This document shows positions 1 through 7,605 of a stretch of 47,155 bases of DNA, in pieces. Made by a program: the position numbers and the translations under genes. This DNA comes from Candidatus Bathyarchaeia archaeon (GTDB lineage: Archaea; Thermoproteota; Bathyarchaeia; Bathyarchaeales; DTEX01), in contig JAWBXB010000003.1 in NCBI GenBank assembly GCA_038868075.1, positions 1 through 47,155 on the forward strand, given 5' to 3'. The notes beneath the pieces are model-generated. The model did no database searches, was not told the DNA's origin, and saw only the letters and a program-made list of their open reading frames with translations. Numbering within the stretch: the first letter of the stretch is position 1; each line of letters opens with the position of its first letter.

Positions 1-335
1 GGGTCTTCCTTCCCTAGTCTCGCGATCTCTAGAGGGTTTATGTCGCACAGGAGTCTAGGGTTATTTCCTCTTCTGTTAGCTGACTACAGTTGTCAGCTCA
101 GAGAAAAATTTTATCCTAGAAAAACGGAATGGGAGCTATCAAAACAATATAATAAGGTTATAAACGCGATCGGTAGTGATGATGCCTTTATACTCCAGAT
201 AGATAAGCAGGTAAAGGTTTATTGAAAGAGCGAATTCAATATTGAAATCGATGATTAATTCTTGATAAGTTTTTAGTCGAATAGCCTTAAAAGGTGCCAT
301 AATATTCTGTAATATTGCAGTCGGGGGTTAGAATC
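1..335. other. left-edge stretch without a convincing gene
   Basis: About 330 bases with no coding region I can support. A 61-codon open frame at 40-225 (+) starts with ATG but has no recognisable domain, no clear ribosome binding site and a composition that does not resemble the neighbouring proteins, so I do not call it. The stretch holds one short hairpin (78-98). The ribosome binding site of the next locus, a GGGGGT run, lies near 323-328. Confidence 0.5.
78..98. repeat. 7-bp stem inverted repeat
   Basis: AGCTGAC and GTCAGCT are perfect inverted arms around a 7-base loop. The following bases are A/T-rich (AAAAATTTT), so this could be the end signal of a gene lying left of the window, or a small operator. 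Position and sequence are seen; function is inferred. Confidence 0.35.
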
Positions 336-827
336 TTGAGTGTGGATTTTGAGTCTTTAAGCGATGTTCTGAAGCACCCGGTTAGGCGAAAAATTATTCT
401 TGCCCTTTCTGAAAGGGGGAATTTGCCCTATGTTGATCTCATGAATTTTGTGGGAGTTTCCAGTACTGGAAAGTTTAATTATCACTTGAAGATTTTAGGC
501 GATTTAATCGAGAAGGATCAGATCGGGCGATACGTTTTAACGGAAAAGGCGGAGGGCTGCCCATCTTCTTCAAAAGTTTCCAAAGAAGAAGCCTCAACCA
601 ACAATTTTGTCTATGGTGGACGCTGCGGTGATCGGTTTTGCAGGCGTAGTCCTGACGGTGGTTAACCCTGTTTTCTGGAAGGTATAGAGGTGGATGCGTT
701 ACTCTTCCCTTTAACCGGATTTTTAAGCTTTGCATACGCCTTAATAGTTTCTGGCGCGGTGATGTGGCTGCTAACTGTTAGGAGAACGAATTTCCATGAC
801 ATAGCAGCCCAAGGGCTGAATTCGTAA
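336..827 (+). pseudogene. winged-helix membrane-linked regulator, two frameshifts
   Basis: The first frame (from TTG 336, ribosome site GGGGGT just upstream) encodes an ArsR-like winged helix: LKHPVRRKIILALSERG and GKFNYHLKILGDLIEK are typical. At about 545-560 the reading moves by one frame and continues as AAHLLQKFPKKKPQPT and a hydrophobic segment GFAGVVLTVVNPVFW. At about 675-687 it returns to the first frame as DALLFPLTGFLSFAYALIVS and a second membrane segment ending VMWLLTVRRTN, stop at 825-827. All pieces belong to one protein of about 160 residues: an N-terminal DNA-binding domain and two C-terminal membrane helices, a layout common in archaeal one-component regulators. The two shifts compensate each other. 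Either a recent pseudogene or two sequence errors; the near-complete preservation of all three segments favours recent damage or error. Confidence 0.75.
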
Positions 828-889
828 GCAAACTAAGAAAAAGGGGTGCACTTTAACATTAACAAAACTTACAAATAATTGACTTATTT

Positions 890-909
890 TGATGATCTAT
901 TAGTCATCA
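890..909 (-). terminator. possible hairpin downstream of tupC
   Basis: TGATGA and TCATCA are inverted arms around an 8-base loop, 25-44 bases beyond the tupC stop, in an A/T-rich region. It could mark the 3' end of the tungstate transporter transcript. Archaeal termination usually depends on U-runs rather than stems, so this is weak evidence. Confidence 0.25.
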
Positions 910-933
910 TTAACAGAACATTTTGACAAACTA

Positions 934-2031
934 TTACGACTTCCCACCGAAGGGGACAGAGGATGTTTCAGTTATTGTTTGAACTGATGAGGCTTTGAAT
1001 GCTATGTAGACTTTGGAGTCTATGTTGAGTTGCATTTCATTGAGTGATCGTTTTGTTATTTGAACTGTGAAGTCTCTGCCTTCAACATTAACTTTCAATT
1101 TTACTACATGTCCCATATCGGATATCTGTGTTATTCTGCCTTCAAAGGTGTTTCTTGCGCTTGAAATAAGTGGGCGTGTTGACAATATAATATCTTCTGG
1201 CGGGATGTGCAGTGTCACATTTCCAGCCCTCTTGAATGCAGCTTCGATCTGTAGGCCGCCGATGTCTATGATTGATGTGCCTTCGGTCGTTATCCTTGAA
1301 AGGCCGTGGAAAATGTTCTCTAGCATAGTGAAGCTTTTAATAGATTGTGATCGACCCCCAAAAATTTCTTGAAATGTTCCTAGCATCTCTATTTTCCCAT
1401 CGCTAAGAAAAGCTACTCGGTCCGCTAGTTTTTCCGCTTGAAATATGTTGTGGGTTGCCATAATTACTGTTGTCTTCTTCTCCCTATTAACGTGTGAGAT
1501 CACCTCCTCAATTGTGGAGGTGTTCCTCGGATCCAGGTTTGCAGTGGGCTCGTCGAGGAGCAGTAGCTCTGGCTCTGTTACCAACGCTTGGGCTATGGCT
1601 ACCCTTTGGGCCTCTCCACCCGACAGAGTCAGGGCATTTTTGCGTTCAAATCCTCTTAGCTGAACTAGTTCAAGGATCCCATTCACCTTTTGTTCAATAT
1701 TGCGCTCACCCCTAACTTTTAGGGGATAAGCCACATTATCAAAGACGCTCATGTTAAAGAGAACTGTCTGCTGGAAGACCATTCCAATTTTTCTCCTCAA
1801 AAAAGCCCTCTCTTTCTTTGTAGAATAATCTACAAGCTCTCCATCAAAAAACACTTTCCCATTCGTAGGCTCCTCAAGCAGATCGAGAATTCTGAGAAGC
1901 GTCGTTTTACCAGCCCCATTCGGCCCGACTAGAACAAATAGCTCTCCGCTTTGAACACTGAAAGATATGCCCTTCAAAACCTGTCTCCCAGAGTATTCCT
2001 TAAAGAGGTTTTGCACCTCAACTTTTGGCAT
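934..2031 (-). CDS. tupC: tungstate ABC transporter ATP-binding protein
   Basis: Energises oxyanion import at the cytoplasmic face of the membrane. The N-terminal 230 residues form an ABC ATPase: Walker A GPNGAGKTT, Q-loop MVFQQTVLF, signature LSGGEAQRVAIAQAL, Walker B LLLLDEPTANLD, switch His in MATHN. The C-terminal 130 residues resemble a Mop/TOBE-type oxyanion-binding regulatory domain, as in ModC/WtpC/TupC. ATG at 2031 overlaps the stop of the permease gene by one base (TAATG), so the two are translationally coupled. The binding protein two genes upstream is TupA-like, which argues for tungstate rather than molybdate. Length 365 fits the family. Confidence 0.9.
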   Translation of the reverse strand: MPKVEVQNLFKEYSGRQVLKGISFSVQSGELFVLVGPNGAGKTTLLRILDLLEEPTNGKVFFDGELVDYSTKKERAFLRRKIGMVFQQTVLFNMSVFDNVAYPLKVRGERNIEQKVNGILELVQLRGFERKNALTLSGGEAQRVAIAQALVTEPELLLLDEPTANLDPRNTSTIEEVISHVNREKKTTVIMATHNIFQAEKLADRVAFLSDGKIEMLGTFQEIFGGRSQSIKSFTMLENIFHGLSRITTEGTSIIDIGGLQIEAAFKRAGNVTLHIPPEDIILSTRPLISSARNTFEGRITQISDMGHVVKLKVNVEGRDFTVQITKRSLNEMQLNIDSKVYIAFKASSVQTITETSSVPFGGKS

Positions 2032-2735
2032 TATCCCCTCGCCCCCTTAAGCTGGACGATTGTTAATGCTAAGTTTATTATGAAAGATATGGAGAGCAGG
2101 ATAGCTCCAAGGGTTAAAGCCATAGCGAAGTTGCCTAGCTCTGTTTCGACCACTATTGCCGTTGTCAGCGTCCGCGTCCACCATCTAATATTGCCCCCGG
2201 TTATCATTATGCCGCCAACCTCGGATATGGCGGCGCCGAAGGCCGCGATTATTGATGTTAAAACCCCCATGCGGGCCTCCCTTAACACAAGCCATGCCGC
2301 TTGGGTTTCCGTTGCACCAAGCGATAGGGCTTTCTCCCTAATCGATTTCTCAACGCTTCCAACAGCGGACATTGTAACACCAATAATGATTGGAACAACT
2401 TCTATAAGCTGTGTTATTATCATGGCTGTAGGCGTATATAGTAGCCCCAGCCAGCCGAGGGGTCCGGATGCTGTCAATATGAGGTAGACTACAAGCCCCA
2501 CTACAACAGGCGGCATACCCATAAAGGTGTTTACAACGCTTTTCAACATGACATCCACAAGACGTATCACGGTTCGTTTCCCCCTAAACTGCTTAAGCCC
2601 TAGAAATGCTCCAACGGGTATGCCTATAAACGCACCTATCATAACAGATGTTCCCGAAACCCTTAAGGACAGTAAAGTTATGTTCAAGATTTCATTCCAA
2701 AAAGTATTCTCAAACACCACGCAACCACCATCCAA
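2031..2735 (-). CDS. tupB: tungstate ABC transporter permease
   Basis: Integral membrane channel subunit of the tupABC importer. About five to six hydrophobic helices are visible, with the permease coupling motif region EKALSLGATETQAAWLVLREA that contacts the ATPase (the EAA loop). Length 234 is normal for TupB/WtpB. The first ATG (2735) lacks a clear ribosome site; a GTG at 2720 follows GGTGG and may be the true start. It lies 32 bases after tupA and overlaps tupC by one base. Confidence 0.9.
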   Translation of the reverse strand: MDGGCVVFENTFWNEILNITLLSLRVSGTSVMIGAFIGIPVGAFLGLKQFRGKRTVIRLVDVMLKSVVNTFMGMPPVVVGLVVYLILTASGPLGWLGLLYTPTAMIITQLIEVVPIIIGVTMSAVGSVEKSIREKALSLGATETQAAWLVLREARMGVLTSIIAAFGAAISEVGGIMITGGNIRWWTRTLTTAIVVETELGNFAMALTLGAILLSISFIINLALTIVQLKGARG

Positions 2736-2767
2736 ATATTTTAAGCCTACAATAGGGGATTGAAGTT

Positions 2768-3721
2768 TTAGGGATTTTGAGCATCATACCATGCCAGCTC
2801 CTTTTCCTGTTCAGGAAAACCCAGCATATGCGCCAGCTCAATGTTCCGCGCAATGGGTTTAAATAGGGTTTCACCCTCTTTTTTGAAGTTTGATACGAGC
2901 TTTTGCCCCTCCTCCGAAATCATCCATTTAGCCATCATAAGCGCTCCCCTATGGTTTCTCTGAGGATGCTTCTCCGGGTTAACAAGAATTACTGCGTAGG
3001 GATTCAGTAACGCAACATCACCTTCAACCAGAACCCTCAAATTCGCGAGCTGGTCCTTAAACGACAGCCAAGTAGCCCTATCCGTTAATGTATAAGCCTT
3101 TTTCTCATTGGCCATCCGCAAAACGGCTCCCATGCCAGCTCCAGCCTCCATATACCATGTTTGAATCCTGCTTGAGGGAGTCAAACCCAGCTTTCCCCAT
3201 ATGCTTAACTCCAGCATATGAGTGCCCGATTTGTCTGCACGCGAGACGAATTGGGCATTGCCTCTAGCACCTTCTTCCGCAATCTTGCGGAATGCCTCTG
3301 TAGCGTTTTTTAAGCCGCCTATCCTTGCTGGATCGCTCGCAGGACCAACTACTACGAAGTCATTGTACATTACGCCAATTTTATGAATGCCATAACCGCT
3401 GTTTACAAACTCGAGCTCAAGCTGTCTAGAATGCACTAGGACGAGATCCGCATCACCCCTCTTAGCGATTTCTATTGCCTGACCAGTGCCAACCGAAATA
3501 ATATGAACTTCAACGTTATATTTTTCTTGGAAGATAGGCATTAAATAGTCCAGTAGTCCGGAATCATATGTGCTTGTTGTTGTCGCCAGCACAATTATCG
3601 ACTTCTGGGAGCGCATATACTGCTCGTAAGCAAATACGCTGACAACAGCTATAGTAAACATTAGAATGGCGATTAAGATTCTTGGCAGCCCCTTCACTTT
3701 AAAATCACCGTTATGTTTCAT
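2768..3721 (-). CDS. tupA: tungstate-binding lipoprotein-like/anchored protein
   Basis: Extracytoplasmic solute-binding protein that captures tungstate for TupBC. The hallmark TupA signature is seen: ATTTSTYDSGLLDYLMPIF, then SVGTGQAIEIAKRGDADLVL. The start is ATG 3721, not the longer open frame (to 3895), because residues from there give a proper N-terminus: a basic stretch (MKHNGDFKVKGLPR) and a hydrophobic helix (ILIAILMFTIAVVSVFAY) that serves as signal anchor; the extension runs antisense through the divergent regulator. A TATA-like box about 28 bases upstream suggests a leaderless mRNA. No lipobox cysteine is visible. Import of tungsten implies tungsten-dependent oxidoreductases elsewhere in the genome (inference). 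Confidence 0.92.
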   Translation of the reverse strand: MKHNGDFKVKGLPRILIAILMFTIAVVSVFAYEQYMRSQKSIIVLATTTSTYDSGLLDYLMPIFQEKYNVEVHIISVGTGQAIEIAKRGDADLVLVHSRQLELEFVNSGYGIHKIGVMYNDFVVVGPASDPARIGGLKNATEAFRKIAEEGARGNAQFVSRADKSGTHMLELSIWGKLGLTPSSRIQTWYMEAGAGMGAVLRMANEKKAYTLTDRATWLSFKDQLANLRVLVEGDVALLNPYAVILVNPEKHPQRNHRGALMMAKWMISEEGQKLVSNFKKEGETLFKPIARNIELAHMLGFPEQEKELAWYDAQNP

Positions 3722-3743
3722 TGTATATATCGGCTCCGTTACG

Positions 3744-3753
3744 TATTTATAAG
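3744..3753. promoter_or_regulatory. shared TATA element between tupA and modE-like gene
   Basis: TATTTATAAG reads as a TATA box on both strands. Its middle (3749) lies 28 bases from tupA ATG 3721 and 28 bases from the regulator ATG 3777. That spacing suits leaderless transcription in both directions. It sits inside an imperfect 19-bp palindrome, 3742-3760 (CGTATTTATAAGAATTACG), that could be the operator of the ModE-like protein. Confidence 0.55.
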
Positions 3754-3776
3754 AATTACGATTAACATCTATTTGT

Positions 3777-4349
3777 ATGCCCACCCAGAGCAAAGCGAAA
3801 CCTGCCGCAAAAATTTGGCTTGAATATGGGGGAAAACCGATCTTAGGCGGTGGCGGCGCCGCGATACTGAAAGCCATTAAAGAGGAGAAGTCCATTTCAA
3901 AGGCTGCGGAAAAACTTGGGATGTCGTATCGTTATGTTTGGAACTATTTGGCTAAGATTAAGAATGCTTTAGGTGAGCCTGTGGTGGAGACCTTTAAGGG
4001 TGGGAGAACAGGTGGAGGTGGAGCTAAACTCACTTTGCTGGGTGAATATCTCCTCAAAGAATATAGTAGAATCGAGAATTACGTGGGCGAGGTTCTAAGT
4101 GATGAAGAGTATTGGGAGGCTGTCGGATTGAAGATAAGCGCAAGAAACAGATTGAAAGGTGTTGTCAAAAGCGTAGAAAGGGGCGACGTTGTCACAAAGG
4201 TAAAAGTGGAAATCATAGTTCCCGCAACAATAACAGCACTAATATCAACCGAGGCAGCAGAAGACCTAGACATCAAGGTAAACGATGAAGTTGAAGCCGT
4301 GATAAAAGCAACTGAAGTCATGATAGCCAAACAGATGCAGACACACTAA
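3777..4349 (+). CDS. ModE-like transcriptional regulator with TOBE domain
   Basis: Oxyanion-responsive DNA-binding protein. Residues ~15-100 are the ModE-type winged helix (ILKAIKEEKSISKAAEKLGM followed by SYRYVWNYLAKI, then the glycine-rich GGRTGGGGAKLT wing). Residues ~120-185 form one Mop/TOBE unit (SARNRLKGVVKSVERGDVVT; ITALISTEAAEDLDIKVND) that binds molybdate or tungstate. It is divergent from tupABC and shares its promoter region, so it most likely represses tungstate import when the anion is plentiful, and may regulate itself. Length 190 fits archaeal ModE forms with a single TOBE domain. Confidence 0.9.
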   Translation: MPTQSKAKPAAKIWLEYGGKPILGGGGAAILKAIKEEKSISKAAEKLGMSYRYVWNYLAKIKNALGEPVVETFKGGRTGGGGAKLTLLGEYLLKEYSRIENYVGEVLSDEEYWEAVGLKISARNRLKGVVKSVERGDVVTKVKVEIIVPATITALISTEAAEDLDIKVNDEVEAVIKATEVMIAKQMQTH

Positions 4350-4368
4350 TGAGCAGTTTTCTCTGTAA

Positions 4369-4747
4369 TTATTGTAGAAGTTTAAAGCCGAAATTCTTGA
4401 AAATACTGAAGTGCTTTAAATCGAATGTGTAGAGGGATGCTCCTCTATTTATACTATGGCTGCTATCATGACATCTGTTCTTCGTACAGGTGTCCCTAAA
4501 CTTTCTGCTTTTAGCTCTAATTCGGCGGATAACTGGGCATCCCTCCTTGTATAATCAATTATTGGTAGGAGCAGAACATCCCTAACAGGCTTCGCATACT
4601 TTTCAAGAGCATATAAAATTCATGGAGATTAATCACTGTTGTGGCAACAGCCTCGCCTCTCTCAATAAGCTTCCTTAAAGCCTCATCGCCCCTAGCAGAC
4701 TGCCTATCAAAAATCTCAATTAAAACATCCGTATCTAAGACGATCAT
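4369..4747 (-). pseudogene. vapC: VapC-type PIN-domain toxin, two frameshifts
   Basis: The N-terminal frame gives MIVLDTDVLIEIFD (first catalytic Asp region) and ATTVINLHEF. The frame then changes at the A4 run 4615-4618: one added T on the coding strand gives HEFLYALEKYAKPVRDVLLL, and the protein continues through KAESLGTPVRRTDVMIAAIV with the C-terminal PIN aspartate. Near 4452 a second single missing base would join IAAIVINRGASLYTFDLKHF, ending at stop 4369-4371. The repaired protein is about 126 residues, the normal VapC size, a ribonuclease. Its ATG overlaps the stop of the antitoxin gene (ATGA). As written, only a truncated 62-residue product is made, without the C-terminal acidic residues. 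Confidence 0.75.
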
Positions 4748-4957
4748 AATCTACGCTCAGCCCTCGCAGAATAAATCTCCCTTAGCAGAGCCTCTTTATC
4801 CCTAAACTCCACGCAGCCCCTAAGATTCTTTAAGACTTCAAAGGGGCTGGTGCGCTCAATAAGCCTCTCAAATAGCTCACTAAAACTCTTACTCTCACGC
4901 TTAATCATCAACAACTTCCTATATACGTCATCCTTAATCGTTATTGTTTTAACCCAA
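4744..4957 (-). pseudogene. vapB: VapB-type antitoxin, start codon out of frame
   Basis: Open frame of about 70 codons directly upstream of vapC: VKTITIKDDVYRKLLMIKRE, then SKSFSELFERLIER, a ribbon-helix-helix antitoxin of the archaeal VapB/DUF217 kind, ending AERRL. No start codon precedes VKTITI in frame; the best start, TTG at 4957-4955 behind a GGGGTGA ribosome site, is out of frame by one base at the G3 run 4953-4955. Internal starts (TTG or ATG near codon 14-16) would lose the beta strand that binds DNA. Too short to be obvious as an ORF. Antitoxin and toxin overlap by four bases, the usual operon layout. Confidence 0.65.
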
Positions 4958-5034
4958 CAACTTCACCCCTATCACCAAGATAATGTTTAAACATACATTA
5001 TATCCTTATCTCGTTTCTGGCTAAAGTTGTTTCT

Positions 5035-6282
5035 CTAAGGTGGAGAACCCTGTTTCTTCAGGAAGCCTATAAGAATTAACATGGATGTTAAGAAGCTGGC
5101 GAGGATTATTATGAATGGAGTCCTCGGGTTTAAGCTGAATAAATATCCGACCAGAGTCGGTGTTGGTAGATTTATGAGTGAAGATAATGTTATGGATATG
5201 GATAGGATTTTAGCTCTAGCCCTACTGTCAACAGTATCGATCTGATTTGATAAGAATGTTCTGGAGACCGAGAATGCCACTGTGGAGTAGAATCCTAGTA
5301 GAGCTGCTGCCAAGAGGGCTGTTGGCAGAAAACCTTTCTGAGAATTTATGAGGATAAGAAGCGCTAGAGAGCCTAAGCCATAGCCAAGTATTAGGGTTTT
5401 CAGGTAGCCATCTCTAGACTTAAGTCTTGAAACCACAGTTAAAGAAAATATTAATGAAATTATTGATGAAACTGATGGGATTAATGAGGCTACATCTTCA
5501 CTTAATCCGATTCCATCCTCATGTACTAAATAAAGTGAGAAGTAGGCATATGAGGAATTATAGAAGCCAGCTATTATGATTATTATGAGCAAAGCCAGGA
5601 TCATTCTACTCCTTCTCACCACAGATAATGAGTTTAAGTATCCCTTAATGCTTGAAAAAGATCTATCTGACATAACTCTCCGGCCCAATTCCGGCTCCTG
5701 AAGATATATTTGCCTAACTATGAAGGCTGGCACCAGAGCACAGAGGGCGAGCGAAAAGATAATTCTGCATCCAATATTAAGCCCATAAAATCCAATAATA
5801 CATCCGGCAATAGGCGTTGTTAGGGAGCCAATTGTCCACATCGCTGAGATAGAGCCGTAAATAAGTGACCTAAATTCATGTCTAGTATCCTCAACGAGTA
5901 GGCATTCCCACACCGAGTAGATTGTTGAGGTGCAGCTCTCAATAATATATGCTAAGAATGCATGCCAAATATTATGGCTAACTGTCCATATAGCTAGGGA
6001 GGTTAACCAGCAAACGCTGTCAAAGAGCATGAAAACTATTTTTCTACCAAATCGATCGGCCAGATACCCGCCGAGAAGGGGCATGATAGATGTAATGAGG
6101 TTAAATAGTGTTATTAGGATGCCTATTTCAATAGATGAAAGCCTAATAACTATACTTAGAAACATCGGTCTATAGAAGAAGACCCAGCTCATGGGTATAC
6201 TCCATAATGGCTCGGTTAATATTAATATCCTAGCGTTTCTACCAACATTCCTATAAATTTTAGCTAGCAAGATCCACAGCAT
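5035..6282 (-). CDS. MFS transporter
   Basis: Twelve-helix major facilitator carrier of 415 residues. The loop 2-3 signature GGYLADRFGRKIVF is present. Substrate cannot be read from the sequence; drug or metabolite efflux is the usual guess for this type. ATG 6282 is the first start. A TATA-like TTTTTAAAATAA lies about 30 bases upstream. The gene is divergent from the THUMP methyltransferase gene, with a 16-bp palindrome in the space between. Confidence 0.85.
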   Translation of the reverse strand: MLWILLAKIYRNVGRNARILILTEPLWSIPMSWVFFYRPMFLSIVIRLSSIEIGILITLFNLITSIMPLLGGYLADRFGRKIVFMLFDSVCWLTSLAIWTVSHNIWHAFLAYIIESCTSTIYSVWECLLVEDTRHEFRSLIYGSISAMWTIGSLTTPIAGCIIGFYGLNIGCRIIFSLALCALVPAFIVRQIYLQEPELGRRVMSDRSFSSIKGYLNSLSVVRRSRMILALLIIIIIAGFYNSSYAYFSLYLVHEDGIGLSEDVASLIPSVSSIISLIFSLTVVSRLKSRDGYLKTLILGYGLGSLALLILINSQKGFLPTALLAAALLGFYSTVAFSVSRTFLSNQIDTVDSRARAKILSISITLSSLINLPTPTLVGYLFSLNPRTPFIIILASFLTSMLILIGFLKKQGSPP

Positions 6283-6361
6283 CCGTCTCTGAAGATTCTA
6301 AAATCTGTTTATTTTAAAAACTTGAGTATCACTGCCTTAAATTCTCTTCTATAAACATTTA

Positions 6362-6377
6362 TTTAGAGCGCTCTAAA
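6362..6377. promoter_or_regulatory. 16-bp perfect palindrome, likely operator
   Basis: TTTAGAGCGCTCTAAA is a perfect inverted repeat in the 140-base space between the divergent MFS gene (start 6282) and the methyltransferase gene (start 6423). A TATA-like sequence (TATAAAC, ~6350-6356) lies just upstream on the + strand, so the palindrome falls between that box and the expected transcription start. A repressor bound here would block + strand transcription; it is ~45 bases beyond the MFS TATA box. Confidence 0.5.
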
Positions 6378-6422
6378 CTCATTATCGGTAGTGAGAAGGG
6401 AAGGTATGATCCTGGCTGGAGC

Positions 6423-7520
6423 ATGGAATCTGGCGGGTACATGAGTGAGTCAACATTAACGTTAAGTAACAGGGATGCCGCCGAGAACCTAGTTTGGCTT
6501 ATGGTTACAACAGTTCCTGGCTTAGAGGATATTGTTTTAAGAGAGACTTCTGAGAAGCTCAGCGTCTTCGAAGCTAATATAAGATTCTGTAATGTTAGTG
6601 GAAGAGTATCCCTAAAAATACCTGAGAGCCAGATCGATAGAGTCTTTAAATTGAGAAGCATAGAGCATGTTATACAATTAATAGAGGTTTTTAAAGTTAA
6701 AAAGACTAGGGATGGGTTAAACCAGATATATAATGGGGTTTTCAGCCTCGATATACCATTAGGCTCAACATTTAGGGTTACATGTGAGAGGATTGGAGAG
6801 CATGAGTTCACAAGTATAGATGTTCAGAGGGAGGCTGGGCAAGCACTTGTAGACAAATATAGGCGTAAGGTTGACCTCAAAAATCCTGAAACAATAGTCA
6901 GGGTGGATGTCGCCCATAACTTCTGTATCGTAGGCTTACAGAAGACTAGGGTCTCACTTAAAATACGTTATCCAAGAGCCTTCCAGCATTATTCAGCTTT
7001 AAATCCAATAATAGCTTATGCAATGCTAAGGCTGGCTGAGGTTAAGCCGGGGGATAAGGTTTTAGATCCATTTTGTGGCGGCGGAACAATAATAATAGAG
7101 GCTGCTCAGGTATGGGGGAACCTAGATCTCCTAGGGATTGATATAAGCCCAAAAAGTGTTGAGGGTGCGTGGAAAAACGCTGAAGCAGCTGGAGTTAAAG
7201 ATAGGGTTAAATTTATGGTAGGTGATTCGAGACGGCTCAACAAGGTTCTAGCAGTAGATTGGAAGGTCAATAAGGTTGTTTCAAATTTACCCTTCGGGAT
7301 TAGAAGTGGCAGATTAGAAGTTATACCAAAAATTTATGAGGATTTCCTAAGGACCCTTAAATCATTTTTAGAGGAAGATTCTAGGGTTTGCCTACTTACG
7401 ATTCATAAGAGAATCCTAGAGGATCTATGTGGAGAGCTAGGTTACACCCTAATCGATAGCAGGCAGATACTTTATGGCGGGTTACAGGCATGGATAATTC
7501 TACTTAAGCCAATTTTTTAG
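6423..7520 (+). CDS. trm14: THUMP-domain tRNA guanine-N2 methyltransferase (Trm14-like)
   Basis: SAM-dependent RNA methyltransferase; archaeal Trm14/TrmN members make m2G at position 6 of tRNA. The N-terminal ~165 residues are a ferredoxin-like plus THUMP RNA-binding module. The catalytic half has the SAM motif KVLDPFCGGGTIIIEAA, the acidic loop LLGIDISP, and the N2-guanine catalytic motif SNLPFG (the N-L/P-P-F-G class). Length 365 is usual. ATG 6423 and ATG 6441 are both possible starts; GGCGGG just before 6441 favours neither strongly. m2G6 versus another guanine position is inference. Confidence 0.85.
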   Translation: MESGGYMSESTLTLSNRDAAENLVWLMVTTVPGLEDIVLRETSEKLSVFEANIRFCNVSGRVSLKIPESQIDRVFKLRSIEHVIQLIEVFKVKKTRDGLNQIYNGVFSLDIPLGSTFRVTCERIGEHEFTSIDVQREAGQALVDKYRRKVDLKNPETIVRVDVAHNFCIVGLQKTRVSLKIRYPRAFQHYSALNPIIAYAMLRLAEVKPGDKVLDPFCGGGTIIIEAAQVWGNLDLLGIDISPKSVEGAWKNAEAAGVKDRVKFMVGDSRRLNKVLAVDWKVNKVVSNLPFGIRSGRLEVIPKIYEDFLRTLKSFLEEDSRVCLLTIHKRILEDLCGELGYTLIDSRQILYGGLQAWIILLKPIF

Positions 7521-7605
7521 ATGGATTTTCCAAAATAATCTTGTAAATCATTACAGATATATGTCTCTAAAATAATTTATTTAGATAAACAATTTAGGTG
7601 GGAAA

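Noticed and set aside
40-225. 61-codon open frame at the left edge
   Set aside because: No domain, no ribosome site, and spans a hairpin; likely chance.
890-910. C/D box RNA start (ATGATGA on the minus strand)
   Set aside because: No CTGA D box within the next 60 bases; better explained as a simple inverted repeat.
3722-3895. N-terminal extension of TupA
   Set aside because: It reads antisense through the ModE-like gene and would bury the signal anchor; ATG 3721 is the natural start.
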